DNA of 64,000 nucleotides, from contig NZ_CP109599.1 in NCBI RefSeq assembly GCF_036231945.1, positions 6,227,501 to 6,291,500 on the forward strand, written 5' to 3'. Positions 41,113 to 50,757 of the stretch are shown piece by piece. The stretch is from Streptomyces sp. NBC_01429. GTDB lineage: Bacteria; Actinomycetota; Actinomycetes; Streptomycetales; Streptomycetaceae. Numbering within the stretch: position 1 is the first letter of the stretch; the number at the start of each line of letters is the position of its first letter. A program made the position numbers and the translations under genes. Below the pieces are notes generated by a model. The model ran no database searches, was not told the DNA's origin, and saw only the letters and a list, made by a program, of their open reading frames with translations.

Positions 41113-42657
41113 TCATGGCGCCCCCGGGGGAATGAAGGGCAGCCCCGTCGGCGGGCCCTCCTCGATCAGCCGCAGCAGCGCGTCGGTGTCCGCGTGCTCC
41201 TCGATGAGGTCACCGAGAAGGTCGAGCTGTTCCTCGCGCAACGCGCCGAAGCTCGTATCGGGCGCCGGGACGAAACGGCGGCCGGCCGCCCGCGCCACCT
41301 CGGCCAGGAAGCGCCGCCGGAACGCGTCGCTCTCCAGCGCCCCGTGCCAGTGCGTGCCCCGGACGGCCCCCACCCGGCAGCCGTCGACGCGCTGTCCCTC
41401 CGCGTCCGTGACGAACGCGTCGCCGCCGCGCACCTCGGCGACCCCGTGGTGGATCTCGTACCCCTCGACGCGCTCGCCGAGCGCCGTCCCGACCGGCCGG
41501 GCCAGGGTCTTCTCCCGGTCGAACGTGACCCGTACGGGCAGCAGTCCCAGCCCGGCCACCGTGCCCGCCCGCGACTCCACCTCGTCGTCGATGCGCTCGC
41601 CCAGGATCTGGTAGCCGCCGCAGATCCCCAGCACGGGACGGCCCTCGGCGGCCCGCCGGGCGAGGGCGTCGGCGAGACCGCGCTCGCGCAGCCAGGCCAG
41701 CGCCTTCACCGTGCCGCGCGTGCCCGGCACGACCACCAGGTCCGCGTCGGCCAGCTCCTCCGGCCGGTCCACGAACCGCACGACGACACCCGGTTCGGCC
41801 GCCAGCGCGTCCACATCGGTGAAGTTCGACATCAGGGGTACGGCGCAGACCGCGACCCGCAGCACGTCCTCGCCGTACGGGGGAGCCACCGCCGACTCGC
41901 GCACGGCGCCGCGCAGCGAGACGTTGAGTCCGTCCTCCTCGTCGATGCCCAGACCGTGCCGGAAGGGCAGCACCCCGAGCGTCGCCCGCCCGGTCAGCCC
42001 GCGCAGCATCTCCAACCCCGGCTCCAGCAGCGACACATCGCCCCGGAACTTGTTGACGAGATAGCCCGCGAGCAACCCCTGGTCCTCCGGACTCAGCAGC
42101 GCCGTCGTGCCGAAGAACGACGCGAAGACCCCGCCCCGGTCGATGTCCCCGACCACGACCACCGGCAGCCGGGCGGCCCGCGCGATGCCCATGTTGACGA
42201 TGTCCGTACGGCGCAGATTGATCTCGGCCGGGCTGCCCGCGCCCTCGCAGATCACCGCGTCGTAGGTGGACCGCAGCTCCTCCAGGCACTCCAGTACGGT
42301 GCCGAGCAGCGCCTCGCGCCGGCCCCCGTGGTAGTCGGTGGCGCTCAGCTCCCCGACGGGCCGGCCCATCAGCACCACCTGGCTGCTGCGGTCGCCGCCC
42401 GGCTTGAGGAGCACGGGGTTCATCAGCGCGGTCGGCTCCACCCGCGCGGCCTGCGCCTGCATCGCCTGGGCACGGCCGATCTCGGCGCCCTCGCGCGTCA
42501 CGAACGAGTTCAGGGACATGTTCTGCCCCTTGAACGGCGCGACCTTCATCCCGCGGCGCGTCAGCCACCGGCAGATCCCCGCCGTGACGACGCTCTTGCC
42601 CGCGTCGGAGGTGGTCCCCGCTATCAGGAGCCCGCCGCCGCGCCCGCCCCGGCTCAT
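41113..42657 (-). CDS. cobQ: Cobyric acid synthase (glutamine-hydrolysing)
   Basis: 514-residue enzyme that amidates four carboxylates of adenosylcobyrinic acid diamide. P-loop-like GTTSDAGKSVVTAG, substrate motif KGQNMSLNS, VGDIDRGGVFAS, and the amidotransferase Cys in LGICGGYQILGE are present. The ATG at 42657 overlaps the cobD stop (ATGA). Confidence 0.95.
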   Translation of the reverse strand: MSRGGRGGGLLIAGTTSDAGKSVVTAGICRWLTRRGMKVAPFKGQNMSLNSFVTREGAEIGRAQAMQAQAARVEPTALMNPVLLKPGGDRSSQVVLMGRPVGELSATDYHGGRREALLGTVLECLEELRSTYDAVICEGAGSPAEINLRRTDIVNMGIARAARLPVVVVGDIDRGGVFASFFGTTALLSPEDQGLLAGYLVNKFRGDVSLLEPGLEMLRGLTGRATLGVLPFRHGLGIDEEDGLNVSLRGAVRESAVAPPYGEDVLRVAVCAVPLMSNFTDVDALAAEPGVVVRFVDRPEELADADLVVVPGTRGTVKALAWLRERGLADALARRAAEGRPVLGICGGYQILGERIDDEVESRAGTVAGLGLLPVRVTFDREKTLARPVGTALGERVEGYEIHHGVAEVRGGDAFVTDAEGQRVDGCRVGAVRGTHWHGALESDAFRRRFLAEVARAAGRRFVPAPDTSFGALREEQLDLLGDLIEEHADTDALLRLIEEGPPTGLPFIPPGAP

Positions 42658-43661
42658 CCGTTCCTCCTTCGCGCGGCCGTCCGCCGCAGGGTGCCGTACA
42701 CGACCCGGCCGGTCACGCAGGCCGCCAGGGCCAGCGCGTTCACCCGGCGCGACAGCCGCACCGCGCGCTCGATGTCGGCTACCTCCACGGACCGCCCGCC
42801 GCCGTTCAGCACCGGCCGGTGCTCGACCCGCCCGCCGTACGCGAGCGTGCCGCCCAGCCGTACGCCCAGCGCGCCGGCGAACGACGCCTCCACCGGGCCC
42901 GCGTTGGGGCTCGGGTGCCGGGCAGCGTCCCGCCGTACGGCCCGCAGCGCCCCGCGCGGATCGCCGCCCGCGACGATCGCCAGCGCGGCGGTCAGCCGGG
43001 CCCCCGGCCATCCCGCGGCGTCGTCGAGCCGCGCGGAGGCCCAGCCGAACCGGCGGTACCGCTCGCTCCTGTGCCCCACCATCGCGTCCAGCGTGTTCAC
43101 GGCCCGGAACCCGGCCAGCCCGGCAGGACCCGCGACCGCGCCCCACACCAGCGCGCCCACGACGGCGTCGGAGGTGTTCTCGGCGACGGACTCCACGACG
43201 GCCCGCGCGATTCCCGCTCCGTCCAGCGTCTGCGGGTCGCGCCCGCACAGATGCGGCAGCCGCTCCCTGGCCCCTTCGACGTCCCCGGCGGCCAGCGCGG
43301 CGCCGATCGCCCGCGCCTCGCGGCCCAGCGAGGTCCCGCCGATCACGGACCAGGTGGCGGCTGCGGTGAGGGCCGCGGCGGCGGGGGGACGGTGGCGTAC
43401 GGCACGGGCGGCCAGCGCGGCGGCCCCGGCGGCGCCACCGGCGCACACCACCGTGTACAGCGCGCCCCAGCCGCGGTGGTCGCGCCACAGGACGCGCTCC
43501 ACGGCCCCGGCGGCCCGGCCGAACGCCGCGACAGGATGGCCGCGGCGCGGATCGGCGAAGAGGAGGTCGGCCAGCAGGCCGGCGGTGGCACCGTACGCGA
43601 AGACCCGCTCGGTGACGGCGGAGCCGCCGCCGCGCGCGACGGCAGAACCGCGGCCAGGCAT
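42654..43661 (-). CDS. cobD: Adenosylcobinamide-phosphate synthase
   Basis: 335-residue integral membrane protein of the CobD/CbiB family, which attaches the aminopropanol arm to cobyric acid. Conserved stretches are DLLFADPRRGHPVAAFGR, VVESVAENTSDAVVGAL and FRAVNTLDAMVGHRSERYRRFGWA. It is the first gene after the cobalamin riboswitch and is translationally coupled to cobQ. Confidence 0.94.
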   Translation of the reverse strand: MPGRGSAVARGGGSAVTERVFAYGATAGLLADLLFADPRRGHPVAAFGRAAGAVERVLWRDHRGWGALYTVVCAGGAAGAAALAARAVRHRPPAAAALTAAATWSVIGGTSLGREARAIGAALAAGDVEGARERLPHLCGRDPQTLDGAGIARAVVESVAENTSDAVVGALVWGAVAGPAGLAGFRAVNTLDAMVGHRSERYRRFGWASARLDDAAGWPGARLTAALAIVAGGDPRGALRAVRRDAARHPSPNAGPVEASFAGALGVRLGGTLAYGGRVEHRPVLNGGGRSVEVADIERAVRLSRRVNALALAACVTGRVVYGTLRRTAARRRNG

Positions 43662-43689
43662 GGCGAAATGTCCTCACTCAGGGTCCGCG

Positions 43690-43860
43690 CCCCGGTTCGA
43701 CGTGACGCGGCGGCAGGAGTTCCTGGCTCCCGGAGCGCCCGTGCGGGGCGCTCGCGGTGACAGTGGCGGGACCGCGCCGGATTCGCACCGGCTTCCTCTT
43801 CTGCCGCCGTGTATGGCCCCGGCAGTCCACCACGCCGTCGAAAGACCCGTCAACTCCGCC
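43690..43860 (-). ncRNA. Cobalamin (B12) riboswitch upstream of cobD
   Basis: On the minus strand the leader of cobD contains GAAGCCGGTGCGAATCCGG (near 43796-43778) followed by the B12 box GCCACTG (43767-43761), the classic core of cobalamin riboswitches, with flanking paired arms. When adenosylcobalamin is plentiful it should shut down cobD-cobQ-chelatase-cobO-cobB. Ends are approximate. Confidence 0.92.
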
Positions 43861-43908
43861 TTGACCTGCGACGGGGCAGTGTGCCGAGGCCCACACGGGG
43901 CGGGGCGG

Positions 43909-44150
43909 TCACGCGACGATCAGATAGATCCCGTACGCCACCGCCGCCACACAGAGCGCGAAGCAGAGGTAGGCGCCCGCCGTGCGGACGGCGGTGAGCG
44001 ACCCGGCGGCGCCCTGCGCCCCCGTACCGGCCTCCGGCTGTCCCTCCCGCTTGGCGAGGGCGACGATGCCCAGGGTGAACAGGCCCACCAGGGCGACGGT
44101 GGTCACGAGGCTGACGCCGAAGACGGAGCCGAGCGCTGCCCAGTCGATGT

Positions 44151-44154
<4 letters not shown>
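43909..44154 (-). CDS. Small membrane protein coupled to the Pit transporter
   Basis: 81 residues with two membrane helices (VSLVTTVALVGLFTLGIVAL and YLCFALCVAAVAYGIYLIV). The ATG overlaps the Pit stop (ATGA), so the two are co-translated. It may be an accessory subunit of the transporter; function not known. Confidence 0.8.
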
Positions 44155-45446
<1,292 letters not shown>

Positions 45447-45484
45447 TGACCTGACCCAGGCAATCGTTCGACGTCGGTGGCCTC

Positions 45485-45521
45485 GGTGAACGTAAGGAGT
45501 CAGGGTGAACGGAAGATGAAC
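45485..45521 (-). promoter_or_regulatory. PHO box upstream of pit
   Basis: Read on the minus strand: GTTCATCTTCC (from 45521) is directly followed by GTTCACCCTGA (from 45510), two 11-nt units of the Streptomyces PHO box, and a third GTTCACC is at 45491-45485. PhoP binding here would regulate pit with phosphate supply. Confidence 0.8.
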
Positions 45522-45539
45522 TGGGTGGGACTTCGCGGT

Positions 45540-45572
45540 GTTCACCCTCGCGGAGTCGGCTGTCATCGGTTC
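45540..45572 (+). promoter_or_regulatory. Second, oppositely oriented PHO-box-like site
   Basis: On the plus strand GTTCACCCTCG, CGGAGTCGGCT and GTCATCGGTTC are three consecutive 11-mers; the first is a strong PHO unit and the third is similar. It faces the class II aldolase gene that begins at 45619. Confidence 0.5.
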
Positions 45573-45618
45573 ACCGAGACGGCAGCGCCCTCGGCCCGGC
45601 ACCTGACAGGATCGGGCC

Positions 45619-46299
45619 ATGACGCATCAGAGGCGGCGCGACACGACGGAAGAGGCGTGGCGGGAACTGGTCTCCACCGCCCGGCGGACGGCTGCCGAGG
45701 GGCTGGTCGTCGGCACCTCGGGCAATGTCTCCGTACGCGTCGGTGACCTGGTCCTGGTCACGCCGAGCGCGGTGCCGTACGACCGGCTCACCCCCGAGGA
45801 CACCGTCGCCGTCGACCTCGAAGGACGGCAGGTCCTCGGTGAGCTTGTCCCCACCAGCGAACTGCCCCTGCACCTCGCCGTGTACCGGGAGACCGACGCG
45901 CTCGCCGTGGTCCACACCCACGCCGTGCACGCCACGGCCGTCTCCACGCTCCTCCCCGAGCTGCCGCTGATCCACTACATGGCGGCGGCCTTCGGCGGAC
46001 CGGTCAGGGTCGCTCCGTACGCGCTGTACGGCTCGGCGGAGCTGGCCGCGCACATGCTCGAAGCGCTGCGCGGGCGCACCGGCTGTCTGCTCGGGAACCA
46101 CGGCACCGTCACCTACGGCGCGAGCCTCGACCAGGCGTACGACCGCACGGCGCAGCTGGAGTGGATGTGCCGGCTCTGGCTCACCGCCGCCGCGCTCCCC
46201 GGGCGCACGCCCGCGCTGCTGTCCGAGGAGCAGGTGGCCGAGGTGGGCCGGAAGCTGAAGGGCTACGGCCGGCGCGACGGCGGCGACGCCGGGGGCTGA
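45619..46299 (+). CDS. Class II aldolase/adducin family protein (L-fuculose-phosphate aldolase-like)
   Basis: 226-residue zinc-dependent aldolase. GLVVGTSGNVSVR is the substrate-phosphate region; zinc ligands are the HxH of VVHTHAVHATA and the His of LLGNHGTVTYG. Length fits FucA/AraD relatives. It cleaves a sugar phosphate to dihydroxyacetone phosphate and an aldehyde; the exact sugar is unknown. Its divergent partner is pit and a PHO-like site lies in its promoter. Confidence 0.88.
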   Translation: MTHQRRRDTTEEAWRELVSTARRTAAEGLVVGTSGNVSVRVGDLVLVTPSAVPYDRLTPEDTVAVDLEGRQVLGELVPTSELPLHLAVYRETDALAVVHTHAVHATAVSTLLPELPLIHYMAAAFGGPVRVAPYALYGSAELAAHMLEALRGRTGCLLGNHGTVTYGASLDQAYDRTAQLEWMCRLWLTAAALPGRTPALLSEEQVAEVGRKLKGYGRRDGGDAGG

Positions 46300-46384
46300 C
46301 GTCCCCGGGGTGTTCCGGGCCCCGGAACACCCCGACGGCCCCCGCCCGGTGGCCCGGACGCGCGGAGGTCGCGACACTGGGAGC

Positions 46385-47518
46385 GTGCGCCCGGCCAAAG
46401 CAACGGCAGCTGCCGTCACCACAGTGTTCGGAGTCGGCGCGGCCGCGGTCGCGGCCGGCCGGTACGCCAGCGATGCCGCGCTCAAGGCACCGCCGGGGCG
46501 GCCCCTGCCCGGCGACCCCCGTCTCACCGTCCACGCCACCGCGGCCGGACAGGTCACCCTGACCCGCTGCCTCGCGGCCCTGCGCCCCGGTACGTACGGG
46601 ATCCAGGGCCCCGGCGTGCACGCCGTCGTCGGGCCCGTCCTGGAGGGCGTGGAACACCCCGCCGACACCGTCGTGCGCCGACTGGAACGCGTCAGCCACG
46701 GCATCCTGCGCACCGGCACCCGGGTACGCCTCACCCCGCAGGTGTACACCGGCGACCCCGGCACCGCGCTCGGCCTCCCGTACCGGGACGTGTCGATCCC
46801 CGGCGAGCTGGGCCCGCTGCCCGCCTGGTTCGTCCCCGGGGCGCGCGACACCTGGGTGATCACCACGCACGGCCTGGGCACCACCCGCGAGCACCCCATG
46901 AACGTCATGGAGTTCCTCGCCGGGCAGCAGTTCCCCGTCCTCGACCTCGCCTACCGGGGCGACCCCGACCCCGGCGCGCCCCGCTCCCCGGGCGGCCTCG
47001 GCCACCTCGGGGACTCCGAGTGGCGCGACCTGGACGCGGCGATCCGCTACGCCGTCCGGTACGGCGCCGAGCGCGTCGTCCTGCACGGCTGGTCCATCGG
47101 CGCGTCCATGGCCCTGCACGCCGCCGCCAACTCGGCGCTCAGCGAGCGGATCTCCGGGCTGGTGCTCGACTCGCCGGTGCTGGACTGGGAGGCCACCCTG
47201 CGGTCCCTGGCCACCGCCCGCCGGGTCCCGGGACCGCTGCTGCCGCTCGCGGTCAGGGCGGCCCAGGGCAGGACCGGGCTGCACGGCGACCGGCTGCTGG
47301 AAGCCGCCGACCCGCGCAATCTCCATGTGCCCACGCTGATCTTCCACGGCCCCGACGACACCCTCGCGCCCTGGAAACCCTCGCGGGAACTCGCCGCGCA
47401 CCGGCCGGAACTGATCGGCCTGCACACCGTGGCGCACGCTCCGCATGGGGCGATGTGGAACGCCGATCCGGCCGGTTACGAGGAGACGCTCCGCCGTTTC
47501 CTCACCCCACTCATGTGA
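46385..47518 (+). CDS. Alpha/beta hydrolase
   Basis: 377 residues. An N-terminal hydrophobic segment (TTVFGVGAAAVAAGRYAS) may anchor it in the membrane. The catalytic triad is Ser in LHGWSIGASMA, Asp in TLIFHGPDDTLAP and His in HAPHGAMW. It resembles BAAT/dienelactone-hydrolase-like peptidase S9 relatives, substrate unknown. A GTG at 46385 begins the membrane segment. Confidence 0.85.
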   Translation: MRPAKATAAAVTTVFGVGAAAVAAGRYASDAALKAPPGRPLPGDPRLTVHATAAGQVTLTRCLAALRPGTYGIQGPGVHAVVGPVLEGVEHPADTVVRRLERVSHGILRTGTRVRLTPQVYTGDPGTALGLPYRDVSIPGELGPLPAWFVPGARDTWVITTHGLGTTREHPMNVMEFLAGQQFPVLDLAYRGDPDPGAPRSPGGLGHLGDSEWRDLDAAIRYAVRYGAERVVLHGWSIGASMALHAAANSALSERISGLVLDSPVLDWEATLRSLATARRVPGPLLPLAVRAAQGRTGLHGDRLLEAADPRNLHVPTLIFHGPDDTLAPWKPSRELAAHRPELIGLHTVAHAPHGAMWNADPAGYEETLRRFLTPLM

Positions 47519-47725
47519 GGACGCCTTCCGGCCGCCCCCGCCGGAAACCCCGTGAAAGCCCGGCCGGCGGCTCTGTGAGGCCCCCATATCGCCCCTTCCG
47601 TACCTCTGTGTGCCCCCCGCGCGGCCCCCGAGCCACGGCCGCCGGAGGGGCTCCCGCCATGCCCCCGGCGGGGTCGCGACAGGTTCCGTTTGGGCTTTCG
47701 GGCGGTCACCGGGAAGACTGCCCCC

Positions 47726-49123
47726 GTGACGTCCCGAAAGCCTGATGAGCAATTGGCGCGCAACTCCAGACTCCGACTCGTCCGCGCGCGGCCGTTGACC
47801 ACGGCCCGACGGACTGTGACCGACGGGCGCAACCGGCCGGCACCCCGGCCGCCCGAGGGCACTCCGCCCCCGGCGGAGCTGGCCCGCCAGGCGCGGGAGG
47901 TGCTCGCCCACGCGGTACGAGTCGCCCGCTGGGCAGCCGCCGACCGGGATCCCGGCGCGGGCCCGCTCACCGGGCCCGCGCGCGAACGGGCCGCAGCCGC
48001 GCTGGAGTTGACCCCGGAGCAGGTCGGCGCCGGCTGGGACCGGGCCAGACTGGCCGGGCTCGTCGAGCTGCACGGCGACGCCGTGCGCCCCGGCTGGCGG
48101 CTCCAGGCGTGGGACCGGGACGACAGCGCCGTCCAGCGTGGCTGGGTCGCCCTCTTCGACGCCTGGTCGCTGGTCCACCCGGGCCCCGACGACGTCGCGG
48201 CGGCCACGGTCGCCGAGGTGGTCGAGGCCATCCCCCAGGTGCTCTCCCTGCTTCAGCTCTCGGCCGGGCCGGTGACCGTACCGGCCCTGCTCGACCTGCT
48301 CCAGCAGCGCGTCGCCGAACTCCACGAGGAGCACTGCGAGGTCCCCTACGGGCCGCAGCAGGCCCCCACCGGTCCGGTGACCCCCGAGCCGGTGGACGAG
48401 GACCTGCTGCCCCCGCTGCTCGACTGGGCCCTGGAGGGGCTGGCCGCCGTCGGCGCGCTGACCCTGGGGGAGGGGCAGGCGACCCTCACCCCGCTCGGCA
48501 ACTGGGCGGTCTGGGTCAAGCTGGAGCAGATCTGCGTCGCCGCCCAGAGCCCCGCGGGCAATATCGAACAGTCCGCCCAGCACATGCTGCGCGGCTGCGC
48601 CCGGCTGACGCCGGGCCCCGCCCGCGCCGAGTACCGGGCCTGGCTCGCCGCCCGTACCGTCGGCAGCGCGGTCGCCGAACTCCTCGCCGTCGCCCGGGGC
48701 GAGGACGCCCTGCTGCGCGGACTCGCCTTCGAGGCGCTGCGCGTCGTCGGCGCCCCCGCCGAGAGCGAGGTGCGCGCGGCGGCGTCCGACGCCTCGCTGC
48801 GGCCCTACGCCCTGCTCTGGCTCGCCGAGTACGAGGGGGCCGACCCCGAGGACGCCTCCGAGGTGCTGACCCGCGAGGAGTCGACCTGGCTCTGGGTCGA
48901 CACCGCCGCGGCCGTCGCCGACCACGGCGAGAGCGATCTGCTCGTGCGCCATCTGGAATCCGCCGTGCAGGGCAATGTGCCCGCCCTGCTCGACGAGGTC
49001 AGGGCCATCGGCCATCCCCGTACGGTCCAGGTCCTGGTGGCCCTGGCCGCCGCGCATCCGGACCCGGCCCTGGCCAAGGCCGTGCGCCGCGCGGCCTTCC
49101 AGGTGCACACCGGAGGCTCCTGA
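47726..49123 (+). CDS. Large helical protein of unknown function
   Basis: 465 residues from the GTG at 47726. It is rich in Ala, Leu and Glu with winged-helix-like N-terminal segments (LTPEQVGAGWDRARLAGLVEL, LEGLAAVGALTLGEGQATLT) and a HEAT-like C-terminal half (GLAFEALRVVGAPAESEVRAA). No enzyme motif or membrane segment. Similar long hypothetical proteins are common in Streptomyces; function not known. Confidence 0.75.
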   Translation: MTSRKPDEQLARNSRLRLVRARPLTTARRTVTDGRNRPAPRPPEGTPPPAELARQAREVLAHAVRVARWAAADRDPGAGPLTGPARERAAAALELTPEQVGAGWDRARLAGLVELHGDAVRPGWRLQAWDRDDSAVQRGWVALFDAWSLVHPGPDDVAAATVAEVVEAIPQVLSLLQLSAGPVTVPALLDLLQQRVAELHEEHCEVPYGPQQAPTGPVTPEPVDEDLLPPLLDWALEGLAAVGALTLGEGQATLTPLGNWAVWVKLEQICVAAQSPAGNIEQSAQHMLRGCARLTPGPARAEYRAWLAARTVGSAVAELLAVARGEDALLRGLAFEALRVVGAPAESEVRAAASDASLRPYALLWLAEYEGADPEDASEVLTREESTWLWVDTAAAVADHGESDLLVRHLESAVQGNVPALLDEVRAIGHPRTVQVLVALAAAHPDPALAKAVRRAAFQVHTGGS

Positions 49124-49157
49124 CCCGCTCGGCGGCTACGCGCCGGGCCGACCGGGA

Positions 49158-49559
49158 TCAGCCCGGCCGGCCCGGCGCGTACGTGCCGAAGCTCCACACG
49201 TTGCCCTCCGCGTCGCGCGCCATGTAGTCCCGTGAGCCGTGGTCCTGGTCCGTGGGCTCCATCAGGATCTCCACGCCCCGCGCCGCGGCCCGCGCGTGGT
49301 GCGCGTCCACGTCCGCCACGACGACATAGACCCCCGCCGGGCCCCCGCCCGCCAGGGCCCGCGCGAACACGCCCTCCCTGCCCCTGGACCCCAGCATCAC
49401 CATCGAGTCGCCCCACGCCAGCTCGGCGTGGAGCACCGTCCCGTTCTCGTCCTCGTACACACTGGCCTCGGTGAAGCCGAAGGCGTCCTTGAGCGTCCTG
49501 ATGGCCGCCTTGGCGTCGTCGTACAGCAGGGTCGGGTAGATCGACGGCACTGCGGACAT
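49158..49559 (-). CDS. VOC (glyoxalase/bleomycin-resistance fold) protein
   Basis: 133 residues with the paired beta-alpha-beta-beta-beta modules: TLLYDDAKAAIRTLKDAFGF and HAELAWGDSMVMLG in the first, YVVVADVDAHHARAAARG and YMARDAEGNVWSFGTY in the second. The ATG at 49559 has GAGGGG at good spacing; the ATG 9 bp upstream is too close to it. Could be a lyase, dioxygenase or binding protein. Confidence 0.85.
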   Translation of the reverse strand: MSAVPSIYPTLLYDDAKAAIRTLKDAFGFTEASVYEDENGTVLHAELAWGDSMVMLGSRGREGVFARALAGGGPAGVYVVVADVDAHHARAAARGVEILMEPTDQDHGSRDYMARDAEGNVWSFGTYAPGRPG

Positions 49560-49669
49560 GCGGATCATCCCCTCACGGGCTCGACTGTGACCTGGATCTC
49601 AGTCTCGCACCCGGCACCGACAATCGGCCCGCCCGCCGTACGCCGCCCGGCCCAGCCCCGCGCCCTCCG

Positions 49670-50560
49670 TCAGCGGAACGTGTCGCACCGCTCCACATCG
49701 CCCGTGCCGTAGCCGGTGCGGAACCACTCCTGCCGCTGCGCCGCCGACCCGTGGGTCCAGGACTCCGGGGTGACCTTGCCCTGGAACTTCTCCTGGATCC
49801 GGTCGTCCCCGACGGCCGCCGCCGCGTCCAGACCGTCCTGGATGTCCTCGTCCGTGAGGCTGCTGAGCAGCGGCTTCCCGGTGGACGGGGACGGTGTGGT
49901 CGTCGCGTGGTGCGTCCAGACCCCGGCGTAGCAGTCGGCCTGGAGCTCCACCTTGACCGCGTTGCTGTCCGGGCCCTTGCTGCCGTCGTGCGCCCGCCCC
50001 AGCGTGCCCTTCAGGTTCTGCACGTGGTGGCCGTACTCGTGCGCCACCACGTACGCCTGGGCGAACGGCCCGCCGCTCGCCCCGAACGTCGTCTTCAACT
50101 CCTGGAAGAAGCCGAGATCCAGATACGCCATCTTGTCGGCCGGGCAGTAGAAGGGCCCGACCGCCGAGGTCGCCGCGCCGCAGCCGGTGCTGACCCGGTC
50201 GGTGAAGAACTTCGTGTCCGCGTCCGTGTAGCGCTCGCCGCGCCGCTGGTACTCCGCGCGCCAGAAGGTCTGCACGCTGTTGACCACCGCGACGATCCGG
50301 CAGTCCTCGCGCGTGTTGGCGTCCCGCCCGCTCTTGCAGTTCTCGTTGACGCCGTCGGCGGCCGAGGAGCCCGACGAGGGGGTGGAGCCGCCCGAGGAGA
50401 GCCCGAGCTGCTCGGGGCCGACCCCGAAGTAGAGACCGATCAGAAGTGCGACGATCCCGACGATGCCGCCCCCGACCGTGGCCGCCCCGCCGGGGACACC
50501 GCCGCCGCGCTCGTCCTGGACCTCCGACGTGTCCAGTTCGGCGTCGTCATCGAACCGCAT
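49670..50560 (-). CDS. Neutral zinc metallopeptidase, YpfJ-like
   Basis: 296 residues: acidic cytoplasmic start, one transmembrane helix (GGIVGIVALLIGLYFGV, about 31-47), Ser/Gly linker, then an extracellular domain with the zinc motif HEYGHH and a downstream VKVELQADCYAGVW containing the third ligand. Cysteines suggest disulfides. Matches the putative neutral zinc metallopeptidase family. Divergent from the ABC-F gene. Confidence 0.88.
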   Translation of the reverse strand: MRFDDDAELDTSEVQDERGGGVPGGAATVGGGIVGIVALLIGLYFGVGPEQLGLSSGGSTPSSGSSAADGVNENCKSGRDANTREDCRIVAVVNSVQTFWRAEYQRRGERYTDADTKFFTDRVSTGCGAATSAVGPFYCPADKMAYLDLGFFQELKTTFGASGGPFAQAYVVAHEYGHHVQNLKGTLGRAHDGSKGPDSNAVKVELQADCYAGVWTHHATTTPSPSTGKPLLSSLTDEDIQDGLDAAAAVGDDRIQEKFQGKVTPESWTHGSAAQRQEWFRTGYGTGDVERCDTFR

Positions 50561-50656
50561 GTGCCACCACTCTCCGTTCCGACGGCCCCAGCGGCCCGTC
50601 GCCCGCGCAGAATATCGGCGTACGCACCGGCCGGGGAAAGCAGTTGCCGCGCCCGG

Positions 50657-50662
50657 TAGACT
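50657..50662 (+). promoter_or_regulatory. -10 motif positioned for a leaderless transcript
   Basis: TAGACT ends 7 nt before the ATG at 50670. In actinobacteria a TANNNT box at this distance usually means the transcript starts at the A of ATG. It would therefore begin with the 7-codon leader ORF. Confidence 0.5.
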
Positions 50663-50669
50663 GAGCCGT

Positions 50670-50693
50670 ATGGCATTTCTCCTTGTGCATTAG
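50670..50693 (+). CDS. Candidate 7-residue leader peptide (MAFLLVH) of the ABC-F gene
   Basis: ATG to TAG gives a 7-residue hydrophobic peptide. It lies 64 bp upstream of the ABC-F start, downstream of a -10 motif placed for leaderless initiation. Antibiotic-responsive ABC-F genes are often controlled by such leader ORFs through ribosome stalling. No clear attenuator stem was identified by eye, so this remains a candidate. Confidence 0.4.
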   Translation: MAFLLVH

Positions 50694-50757
50694 CCGGCGT
50701 CGAAGAATCTCCTCCGCCTGCCCTCTTTCGCCGTCCATACCGCCCTGGAGTCTTTCC

